Of a stretch of 47,600 nt of DNA, positions 41,496 to 47,600 are shown one piece after another. This DNA comes from an uncultured Oscillospiraceae bacterium (GTDB lineage: Bacteria > Bacillota > Clostridia > Oscillospirales > Oscillospiraceae): the NCBI GenBank assembly GCA_900756575.1, contig CAAEKQ010000074.1:1-47600 (forward strand), given 5' to 3'. Positions within the stretch are counted from its first letter, which is position 1. Each line of letters begins with the position of its first letter. A program made the position numbers and the translations under genes. The notes beneath the pieces are model-generated. The model had not been told where the DNA came from. It saw only the letters and a list, made by a program, of their open reading frames with translations, and searched no databases.

Positions 41496-42790
41496 ACGGC
41501 CCCCTCCTTCTCCGAAAGTACCCGGCTTAGTCCGTCCAGCAGCTTCCGCAGGCCCGCATAGCCAAAGGGCTGTATGTCCTCGTTCCACTGGAGATTGGGG
41601 CAGCCGGGATGGTAATAGCCCGCGTCCTTGCCGATGGTCACATCCGCATGGGCCTCCGAGCAATCATAGTTCAGCATCGTAGGCTCCAGATTGGAATACA
41701 CCCGCAGCTCCGGCGCCAGCTCCGACAGCCGCTGGACATAGACAAAATTTTCGTCCGTCACCGTACCATAGATTTCGCTGACGGAATAGCCCATCTGGAT
41801 CAGCGCCACCGCCAGCTCAAAGGGGTCGCCGTTCATGCACTCGCCCAGGGTAAAGGTCAGGCTGGGATGCTTCTCCCGGAACCGGGCAATGGCATTCTTT
41901 GTTTCCTGATACATTTCTTCATCCCGGAACTCCGTGCCCAATGCCGCACCCAGCGCCCGATACTGACTGTGGATTTTCTCGATCTGATACAGCCGCCGAA
42001 GCTCAATGGAGGGAATCCGCAATCGCTCCTCAAAATCCCGGGCAGCAAATCGTGCTTCCGGATTCAAAACCAGGTTGAAGTTTGCCTCTGCCATACATTG
42101 ATATTCGTCATAATCCTTGCACCGGGAAATCTCCCGGATTTTTCGAACACCAATGCCTTGGAGTAGTTCATAGAGCTCGCAGTCCTCCTGCAGCGGCGCG
42201 AAAAAGCCCAGGATATTCACCGCGGTGGACTTCTTTTTTCGCGGCTCCAGCAGGGAATACAGGCTCTGACGGACGTGTACCATGGGCGGTTTTCGTCCTT
42301 CTCTCGTCAGGGCATACATATAACAGGGGCGCACCGGAAGTCCCGCCTGCTCCTCCGCCCGGCGGCATACCCGTTCCATATCCGTTCCCAGCAGGGCATC
42401 TACGCAGGTGATGCAGATCATCACCACCGAGGGGCGCTTTTTAAGGCTTTCCACCACCTCCTGCACCGCCTGAGGGATTTTCTTCAAATGTCGCCCGGTG
42501 ACCACATCCGTCTCGTCCATCATGAGATAGAAGAACCGGTGGTCATATTCCGGCATCCGGCTGATGAGGGAGGTATTCCGTCCGCAGCAGCCCGGGGCCA
42601 CCAGCAGCATCACCGAATCCGGAATGGCAAGCCCTGCCCGCTTGACGCCAAAGCCTTCGGCACCGGGGGAGTTAAAGGCCAGCGTCGCCGGAGAACTGTA
42701 GATCAGATGGCAGCCGGACTGCAATTCCGGCGGAAGCTTGTCCCGACCTCGCTCCGCCAGTTCCCGGGTGGTAAAACACGCCGCGTTCAC
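41492..42790 (-). CDS. Nitrogenase component-1-like protein, NifD (alpha)-type, set 2
   Basis: A 432-residue NifD-like protein. VAPGCCGRNTSL (C68, C69) and CITCVDALLGTDME (C129) match the second and third P-cluster Cys blocks of NifD. The first block reads SSPATLAFNS without Cys. Near the C-terminus YYHPGCPNLQW precedes FGYAGLRKLL, the counterpart of the NifD GYDGF motif, giving a possible His/Cys metal site not seen in set 1. I choose the GTG at 42790: AAGGAGG lies 7 bases upstream and it overlaps the NifH-like stop as GTGA. An ATG two codons earlier touches the ribosome site. Confidence 0.76.
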   Translation of the reverse strand: MNAACFTTRELAERGRDKLPPELQSGCHLIYSSPATLAFNSPGAEGFGVKRAGLAIPDSVMLLVAPGCCGRNTSLISRMPEYDHRFFYLMMDETDVVTGRHLKKIPQAVQEVVESLKKRPSVVMICITCVDALLGTDMERVCRRAEEQAGLPVRPCYMYALTREGRKPPMVHVRQSLYSLLEPRKKKSTAVNILGFFAPLQEDCELYELLQGIGVRKIREISRCKDYDEYQCMAEANFNLVLNPEARFAARDFEERLRIPSIELRRLYQIEKIHSQYRALGAALGTEFRDEEMYQETKNAIARFREKHPSLTFTLGECMNGDPFELAVALIQMGYSVSEIYGTVTDENFVYVQRLSELAPELRVYSNLEPTMLNYDCSEAHADVTIGKDAGYYHPGCPNLQWNEDIQPFGYAGLRKLLDGLSRVLSEKEGAV

Positions 42791-43545
42791 GGACATTCCT
42801 CCTTCCACAAAAGCTCTGCCAATTCCATAAACCGCCGGCTGATGGGCAGACTGGGATCGCCCTCAATGACGGTCTTGCCCATGTCCTCATAGCGAATGAT
42901 ATCGTCGCTGCGGGGAATCTCGCCCACAATCCGCAGTCCCGCCGAATCCGCAAAGGCCTGAACCTTTTCCGTCTCGTTTTCCACATTCCGATGGTTCAGC
43001 ACAATGCCGAACACCTTGGCATAGCTGCGATCCTCAAAATTCCGGACGGCGCTGCTGATATTGTTGGCCGCATAGAGCGCCATTTTTTCGCCGGAAGTCA
43101 CGATCAGCACCTTCTCGGCATAGCCCTCCCGGATGGGGGCCGCAAATCCGCCGCAGACCACATCACCCAAAACGTCATAGAGCACCACATCTGGCTTCCA
43201 GGTTTCAAAGAGCCTTAAATCCTCCAGCAGCTGGAACGTTGCAATGATGCCCCGGCCCGCACAGCCCAAGCCTGGGGTAGGGCCGCCGGTCTCGATGCAT
43301 AAAACGCCCCCAAAGCCCTGTCGGGAAATCTCCTCCAGGGTCTCCGGGTCCCGATCCGTCCGGCGCATAAAATTCATCACCGGCTCCACCGGCTCTCCGC
43401 CCAGCAGATTGATGGTGGAATCCGCCTTAGGGTCGCAGCCGATTTGAATCACTCGCTTCCCCATGGCCGCAAAGGCAGCCGCCAGATTACTGGTCACCGT
43501 GGATTTCCCGATGCCGCCCTTTCCGTATATGGCAATTTTCAGCAT
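42787..43545 (-). CDS. NifH-like iron protein (ATP-driven reductase), set 2
   Basis: A 252-residue NifH-type ATPase, first gene of the 13-gene operon. P-loop GKGGIGKST, CDPKADST, [4Fe-4S] ligands C95 (GPTPGLGCAGRG) and C131 (LGDVVCGG) are all intact. It should hydrolyse ATP as a homodimer and reduce the NifDK-like pair encoded directly downstream. Sequence similarity to true NifH is strong in the nucleotide and cluster regions, but the absence of other nif genes argues for another substrate. AGGAGA lies 5 bases before the ATG, directly after the leader terminator. Confidence 0.9.
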   Translation of the reverse strand: MLKIAIYGKGGIGKSTVTSNLAAAFAAMGKRVIQIGCDPKADSTINLLGGEPVEPVMNFMRRTDRDPETLEEISRQGFGGVLCIETGGPTPGLGCAGRGIIATFQLLEDLRLFETWKPDVVLYDVLGDVVCGGFAAPIREGYAEKVLIVTSGEKMALYAANNISSAVRNFEDRSYAKVFGIVLNHRNVENETEKVQAFADSAGLRIVGEIPRSDDIIRYEDMGKTVIEGDPSLPISRRFMELAELLWKEECP

Positions 43546-43567
43546 AATGTTCTCCTGTCCGGGTATG

Positions 43568-43735
43568 AAAAAAACCCGCCGCTCTGACTGCGGCAGGGTA
43601 GACGTATCCCGATGGTTCCATCCGATTTTAGACGGCAGGCAGACGGCTATTCCGGCGCGGGCGAACCCTTGCTGTCAGAGCGCAATGTAATGTGTGGACT
43701 TTGCGGTTGCCCGTGGGCTTCCGCGCAGTCTGTTT
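43568..43735 (-). ncRNA. Structured attenuator leader (riboswitch candidate)
   Basis: The transcribed leader of the operon, read on the minus strand. A first hairpin (43697-43730) has nested stems GACU/AGUC, GCGG/CCGC and GCC/GGC. A second domain is closed by GCUCUGAC (43674-43681) with GUCAGAGC (43581-43588). The 3' arm of that helix overlaps an intrinsic terminator, CCUGCCGC / GCGGCGGG (43590-43597 with 43575-43582) followed by seven U (43568-43574). Both cannot form together. The closed domain holds a GGG-UUCG-CCC hairpin, a GAUG-GAAC-CAUC hairpin and three CGUCU words. I could not match it to a known riboswitch class. Confidence 0.72.
43575..43597 (-). terminator. Leader terminator ahead of the NifH-like gene
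   Basis: An 8-bp GC-rich stem with one G-U pair and a 7-base loop, followed by seven T on the minus strand, 23 bases before the first ATG of the operon. It would stop transcription unless the upstream GCTCTGAC segment captures its loop and 3' arm. Confidence 0.88.
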
Positions 43736-43741
43736 GAATTT

Positions 43742-43771
43742 ATTGTATCATTTGGGACAGAAGAATGTCAA
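43742..43771 (-). promoter_or_regulatory. Promoter of the nitrogenase-like/hyp/hyd operon
   Basis: On the minus strand a perfect TTGACA (43766-43771), an 18-base spacer and an extended -10 (TGATACAAT, core 43742-43747). The transcript should start near 43735, about 190 bases before the first ATG. Confidence 0.9.
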
Positions 43772-43839
43772 CTGTTTCTCTCGATTCCCCATAACTCTGA
43801 ATGAGCTTTTAAGATTTCCGGAAGTTGTGATTTCATCGC

Positions 43840-43868
43840 TTGCATTTATGTGCATCTCGTGGCATAAT
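43840..43868 (+). promoter_or_regulatory. Promoter of the 43902 hydrolase gene
   Basis: TTGCAT (43840-43845) and CATAAT (43863-43868), 17-base spacer, 33 bases before the start. It is divergent from the operon promoter about 70 bases away. Confidence 0.7.
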
Positions 43869-43901
43869 GATAGTCACTTTGTGAAAAAGCGGTGTATTAT
43901 C

Positions 43902-45428
43902 ATGCAAACAGTCAAAAAATTATGGTCTGCGGGCTGGCTTCCGGTGCTGTCCGTGATTTTGACCTGTTTTTATCCCTGTGTGTTTCTCTATGCCCACAAC
44001 GCCGGAGAAGCGCCATTTTCCAGCCTATTCCCCTTTTTCGGGGTATTCCTGCTCAATGGTCTGATTTTTCTGGTTTTTCTGAGCCTGATTCAGCGGAATA
44101 TCTCCCGGGGCGCGTTTTTAACGGATCTTTCCATGCTGGTCATCATCAACTTCGGCATGGTCATGAAGGCCCTGAATGCCCATTGGGATGCGCTGAAACC
44201 CGGGGCCGTATTGGCCGTACTTGCCGTCCTGTTTTTGGTGATTTTGTTGCTGCTTATCTGGAAGCGGCCCAATATGAAGATTCCCTGCGGACTGTTCGCC
44301 CTGACCTTCGGCGTATTGTCCGTCGTCAGCTTCGGTCTGGCCGTGGTCACCAATCTTTCCTCCGGCAGCAGTCAGGACAACCAGGAGGCCTTTGAGACCT
44401 ACGAGCCCAAGACCTTCACTGGGGACAAGCCCAACGTCTACTACTTTCTGTTTGACGGCTATGCAGGCCCGGAATGTCTGGAGCACTATTATCACTACGA
44501 CAACGAGCCGTTCCTCAAGGCCATGGAAGACAAGGGCTTCACCGTCTCCCGCACCAGCCACAACTATGAGTCTCTGAAAACCGTCACCATTGTGCCGAAC
44601 CTCCTGAATCTCGACTACGTGGCGCACAAGGATATGTCCGTTGCCGAAAAGGATTCACTTTTGGAAATGCCCAACCTGTTCCGCACCTTCCGTGACAACG
44701 GCTATCAGCTGAATCTGGCCAACCATCTGGACTACATCGGTTCCACCGGCTGCAATGTGCTCACCCGCAATCAGTCCCGGCGCACCATTTCGGATTTCCT
44801 GCTGAAAAACAGCCTTTACAGCCAGTTTGACTTCATCAAAAACGAGCTGAACAACTATATTCATGCCGACTATGTAGCCACCTACACCGGCCCGCTGTTC
44901 AATGCCATGGACGCGGAGCGGGACTGCTGGAAATACACCGGAAACGGCCCCACCTTTACCATGGGCTATCTCCAGTGCCCCCACGCTCCCACCATTCTCG
45001 ACAAAAACGGCAATCTGGTAGACAACTATGAAAACGTGGGCTGGCAGTGGGATCGCCCGGAGCTGTATTTGGGTCAGCTGGAGTACATCAGCAGCTTTAT
45101 TCTGGAGCTGGTCACCACCATTCAGGAGCACGATCCTGACGCGCTGATCATCGTCCAGTCCGACCACGGCTCCCGTCAGGCCAACCACTTCTACGACATG
45201 GGCATCTGGGATACCTTTGACCCGGCGGTGGAGAACCCCTATATGCAGAACAACCTGAACTGCGTCTACTACAAGGGCGAGGATTTCCCCATTGAGGGCG
45301 AAATCGGCATCAACTCCCTGCGGCTGATTCTCAATCAGGTATTTGGCACCGACTATGAAATGATCGAGCCTTACCACTATGTCACGGGCCGGTTTGATTC
45401 CCATCCCAGAGATGAAGAACACGGATAA
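43902..45428 (+). CDS. Membrane-anchored sulfatase/alkaline-phosphatase-fold hydrolase
   Basis: A 508-residue protein with four or so N-terminal membrane segments (residues 1-150) and an extracellular catalytic domain. The domain begins with NVYYFLFDGYAG, where the Asp is the first metal ligand, and ends with IIVQSDHGSR, the D-H pair of the alkaline phosphatase superfamily. Relatives modify or make surface polymers such as lipoteichoic acid or add phosphoglycerol or phosphoethanolamine; I cannot say which. The start at 43902 follows a promoter, but has only a weak ribosome site; frames from 43692 run through the promoter. Confidence 0.78.
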   Translation: MQTVKKLWSAGWLPVLSVILTCFYPCVFLYAHNAGEAPFSSLFPFFGVFLLNGLIFLVFLSLIQRNISRGAFLTDLSMLVIINFGMVMKALNAHWDALKPGAVLAVLAVLFLVILLLLIWKRPNMKIPCGLFALTFGVLSVVSFGLAVVTNLSSGSSQDNQEAFETYEPKTFTGDKPNVYYFLFDGYAGPECLEHYYHYDNEPFLKAMEDKGFTVSRTSHNYESLKTVTIVPNLLNLDYVAHKDMSVAEKDSLLEMPNLFRTFRDNGYQLNLANHLDYIGSTGCNVLTRNQSRRTISDFLLKNSLYSQFDFIKNELNNYIHADYVATYTGPLFNAMDAERDCWKYTGNGPTFTMGYLQCPHAPTILDKNGNLVDNYENVGWQWDRPELYLGQLEYISSFILELVTTIQEHDPDALIIVQSDHGSRQANHFYDMGIWDTFDPAVENPYMQNNLNCVYYKGEDFPIEGEIGINSLRLILNQVFGTDYEMIEPYHYVTGRFDSHPRDEEHG

Positions 45429-45435
45429 CATCACA

Positions 45436-45469
45436 AAAAACGAGCTGCCAGCCACGGCAGCTCGTTTTT
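45436..45469. terminator. Bidirectional terminator
   Basis: Perfect stem AAAAACGAGCTGCC / GGCAGCTCGTTTTT with a 6-base loop between convergent genes; A- and T-runs on both sides let it work in both directions. Confidence 0.93.
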
Positions 45470-45470
45470 C

Positions 45471-46172
45471 TTACATATGAAATCTTCTGCGCACTTCTTC
45501 CCGCAGGGACGGCACCCGGCGCACGATAATCAGCGGAATCATCAATGCCACGCCGATGGTCAGCACCACCAGAGACCAGGTGGGCTGCCACACGCCCCGG
45601 AAATATAGGTCGCATACCAGCTCTACCCCCAAGGGGAATACGCCGATTGCGCCGATGAGAATGGTCGTAGTGGACAAAATGCTCCGCCCCCGGCGCAGCG
45701 GCAGCATCACCGCCAGCAGCTCCGCCCCAAGCCATAGGATAATCGGCAGAGCAATGTGCACATACCAGCCGCTCAGCCCGCCAACGTTCCAGGCTATGGC
45801 CCCCACATAGGCACTGACTGCCAGCACATCCGCCAGCAGCTGAATCACCGGACTGAGCCCCCGACGAAGCAGCGGCGGCACCAGGAAAATCCACAGCATC
45901 ACCGCCGCGCCGATGATATACAGGCTCCAAAGCCCTGCCCGGAGAAAAATATTCAGAATGCCGCAGCAGACCGCCGCCGATGCCAGCATGGCCGAAATCA
46001 GCACGGCCAGCTCCCATTTCGCCGCCAGGGGTACCTCCTGTCGCTCCGTAGGGAACGGCTTGGGACTTTCTCGATCCACGGGCTGAACCGGATTCTGTAC
46101 CGGCGTATGGCACAGCGGGCAGAATTCCGCAGTGGGATCCAATTCTACCCCGCAATGAACACAATAGGACAT
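45471..46172 (-). CDS. Zinc-ribbon membrane protein, DUF6320
   Basis: A 233-residue protein. The first 25 residues form a zinc ribbon (YCVHCGVEL, then FCPLCHTP), then a short Pro-rich linker, then about six hydrophobic segments to the end. This matches the DUF6320 family, which has no known function. It lies 9 bases after the condensation-type acyltransferase gene, a pairing that I have seen as common for this family. They may act together on a lipid or surface molecule. Confidence 0.78.
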   Translation of the reverse strand: MSYCVHCGVELDPTAEFCPLCHTPVQNPVQPVDRESPKPFPTERQEVPLAAKWELAVLISAMLASAAVCCGILNIFLRAGLWSLYIIGAAVMLWIFLVPPLLRRGLSPVIQLLADVLAVSAYVGAIAWNVGGLSGWYVHIALPIILWLGAELLAVMLPLRRGRSILSTTTILIGAIGVFPLGVELVCDLYFRGVWQPTWSLVVLTIGVALMIPLIIVRRVPSLREEVRRRFHM

Positions 46173-46181
46173 AGCTTCCTC

Positions 46182-47465
46182 CTAAGATTTACGATTGGAA
46201 ATCACCTTTACCGGAATGCCCACCTGAACCAGATGGGTGAAAAACCGGCGCTCGGTTTCGCTGGACACTCCGGTGCCCGCAAACGTCACCTCCAGGGTAT
46301 CCCCAAAGCTGATGGAGGCGCAGTGGGGCGACGGGCGGGTTGCCTGACCCAGCACCACCTCCATGTGGTCGATATATGGCTCCATGGCAGCCGGCACCCG
46401 GAAGGGTCCGGGATTGGTATAGGTAGCGGTATAGGGCCGCACCCCCAGCATCTGATACGAAAAGGCCATCACCGGCTTTTTAAGAAACAGCGGGATGATT
46501 TGCAGCAGCCGATTCCGGGTGAACTTCACATTTCCGGTGAGGATTGCCCGCATCTCCTGGCGATTCAGATGGAGATTCATATAGCTGTGGACATAGCGGA
46601 TGATCTCCTCCAGGGTGTATTCCCCCAGCGTGGGGTCAATACAGGGCCGCGCCGTTAAAATGAAGTTCCGCAGGGTCTCCGAGGGAAACCAGCTCCGCAG
46701 ATTAATCGGAATCGCCAATGCCACGGGCTTTTGGTGTCGTCGATGCTCTGCCGCCTGCTTTTCCATCAGGCTCAGCAGCAGCACCGCCGTTAAATACTCC
46801 GTTAGGGATGCGCCCTGGGCCTTGGCCTGCTGCTTCACAGCCTGTACCGACATGAGCCCCATGGTGACATTCAGGGTATAGAACGGTTCCGCTGGGCTGA
46901 CATTGGAATAGGCCGTCTTATCCCAGGCTCCCCGCAGGACCTTTTTCCCGGCATAGCGTCCGTAAGCATCCTCCAGCTCCTGGGGCTTGGGCGGCTCGCT
47001 CACATTGAGAATGGTCGGATCCAGGAGAATGTCCACCCCCAGCTCCCTTAAATATTCCGCCAGCAGCGTCCTGAAAAACGTCAGCGCCCCGGCGCCGTCG
47101 GATATGGCATGGAACGCCTCGAAGGAAATGCGCTTTTCATAGTAGAAAAAGCGGATCAGCCAATCGTTGTCCCACTTTTCCCGGATGGGCTGGCAGGGGT
47201 TTGCAATATCCCGGCGGACAAAGGGCCCGGGCTTTTCGTTGGGCTCAAAATAGCACCAGAATACGCCCTTTCGAATCCGCACACGGAAGCATGGGAATCG
47301 CGGCATGGTTCGATCCACCGCCCGCTGGAGGGCATCCGGGTCTACGGTCTCCTTCATCACTGCCGAGAACCGATAGACCGGCGCATATTTTTCCTTCTTC
47401 AGGGCAGAGTACAGCACACCGGCATTGTCCAACCGGTACCACTGTTTTTGTTCTTTCCGCGCCAT
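46182..47465 (-). CDS. Condensation-domain/alcohol-acetyltransferase-like protein
   Basis: A 427-residue member of the chloramphenicol-acetyltransferase-like (condensation, WES, AATase) superfamily. The catalytic HxxxDG motif is seen as HAISDGAGAL near residue 118, with a second-half LAIPINLRSWFP block and an SFGDTLEVTF end similar to alcohol O-acetyltransferases. It would form an ester or amide from an acyl-CoA or carrier-bound acyl group. The substrate is unknown. GGGGGTAG lies just before the ATG. It leads a two-gene operon with the DUF6320 membrane protein. Confidence 0.78.
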   Translation of the reverse strand: MARKEQKQWYRLDNAGVLYSALKKEKYAPVYRFSAVMKETVDPDALQRAVDRTMPRFPCFRVRIRKGVFWCYFEPNEKPGPFVRRDIANPCQPIREKWDNDWLIRFFYYEKRISFEAFHAISDGAGALTFFRTLLAEYLRELGVDILLDPTILNVSEPPKPQELEDAYGRYAGKKVLRGAWDKTAYSNVSPAEPFYTLNVTMGLMSVQAVKQQAKAQGASLTEYLTAVLLLSLMEKQAAEHRRHQKPVALAIPINLRSWFPSETLRNFILTARPCIDPTLGEYTLEEIIRYVHSYMNLHLNRQEMRAILTGNVKFTRNRLLQIIPLFLKKPVMAFSYQMLGVRPYTATYTNPGPFRVPAAMEPYIDHMEVVLGQATRPSPHCASISFGDTLEVTFAGTGVSSETERRFFTHLVQVGIPVKVISNRKS

Positions 47466-47560
47466 GGCTCTACCCCCTTTCCTTGCTGCTTGGATTTCTA
47501 TGGCAATACCGCATAAATCGGCAAGAGAGTCTGACGAGAGATTTTTCGACAGAAAAAGGT

Positions 47561-47600
47561 GTAAAACCGCAGGAATACTTTGTGTATTTCAAGGTTTTAC
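47561..47600. repeat. Palindromic repeat, complete 40-base copy
   Basis: Outer arms GTAAAACC and GGTTTTAC, inner arms GAATAC and GTATTT, a TTTGT centre. Its last 38 bases are identical to bases 1-38. It lies upstream of the acyltransferase gene. Confidence 0.7.

Noticed and set aside
30094..43545. A nitrogen-fixation (nif) operon
   Set aside because: NifH-like proteins are convincing, but NifB, NifE/N and other nif genes are absent, the NifK-like proteins lose P-cluster cysteines, and the cofactor His before GYDG is missing. Hyp and Hyd genes point elsewhere.
43568..43735. T-box or other known riboswitch in the operon leader
   Set aside because: A TGGAACC word recalls the T-box antiterminator, but it is followed by ATCGG rather than GCG, is not part of the terminator, and no tRNA-related gene follows. 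No other known aptamer core was recognised.
43568..43735. 6S RNA
   Set aside because: Length would fit, but the two transcript ends cannot pair into the long closing stem, and the terminator sits directly before a coding gene.
1..47600. A circular plasmid or phage closed by the 38-base terminal identity
   Set aside because: The window carries single-copy chromosomal genes (der, rpmF, plsY, gpsA), and the identical ends form a palindrome typical of dispersed repeats.
1..47600. CRISPR arrays, tRNA or rRNA genes
   Set aside because: No regularly spaced direct repeats and no cloverleaf or rRNA-like sequence were seen on either strand.

Overview
The window looks like chromosomal DNA of an anaerobic Clostridia member, probably an Oscillospirales-type gut bacterium. 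This is inferred from moderately GC-rich genes, AGGAGG-type ribosome sites, Firmicute sigma-A promoters, a Bacillus-type SOS box, DUF3842, a TM1266-type regulator and a gut-Clostridia mobilizable element of the TnpV/Cys_rich_VLP kind. Both window ends lie in the same 40-base imperfect palindrome, so the piece is probably an assembly contig that stops in a dispersed repeat.

Layout. (1) 150-6581, minus strand: housekeeping genes DUF3842, GNAT, rpiB, PHP phosphatase, gpsA, plsY, der, rpmF and yceD. (2) 6746-12183, plus strand: a duplicated membrane protein, an RluA-type pseudouridine synthase, a GT39 (PMT-like) membrane glycosyltransferase with a LexA-like operator, and an alpha/beta hydrolase. 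(3) 12249-20311: an XRE-TPR regulator gene split by a 7.14-kb mobilizable element. The element carries a large serine recombinase, TnpW/TnpV-like proteins, a MobV relaxase, a decayed RepA_N, a Cys_rich_VLP protein and an AT-rich cargo (GNAT, XRE, and a shortened APH(2'')-like kinase). (4) 20557-23292: two convergent MATE exporters. (5) 23362-29922: a LysR gene divergent from a flavodoxin / Zn-alcohol dehydrogenase / Old-Yellow-Enzyme / MFS operon that contains three hairpins with nearly the same loop. (6) 30094-43545, minus strand: a tightly packed 13-gene operon. (7) 43902-47465: a membrane-anchored alkaline-phosphatase-fold hydrolase, a zinc-ribbon DUF6320 membrane protein and a condensation-type acyltransferase.

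Region 6 is the outstanding feature. In transcription order it reads NifH-like, NifD-like, NifK-like, hypF, hypC, hypD, hypE, TM1266-like regulator, a second NifH-like, NifD-like and NifK-like set, hydF, hydE. Most junctions overlap by 4-13 bases. It joins two nitrogenase-like ATPase/reductase modules with the CN/CO-ligand machinery of [NiFe]-hydrogenases (HypCDEF) and two of the three [FeFe]-hydrogenase H-cluster maturases (HydE, HydF; no HydG). No hydrogenase structural gene, HypA/B, HydG or NifB/E/N is in the window. The NifD-like proteins lack the FeMo-cofactor histidine region, so this is not a nitrogen-fixation operon. My inference is that it makes or inserts an unusual metallocofactor, perhaps feeding a Hyp-derived Fe(CN)2CO unit to HydE/HydF with NifHDK-like proteins as reductase or scaffold. 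The operon has a strong promoter and a structured leader of about 190 bases. In that leader an 8-bp helix and an intrinsic terminator exclude each other, as in a transcription-attenuating riboswitch of unknown ligand.
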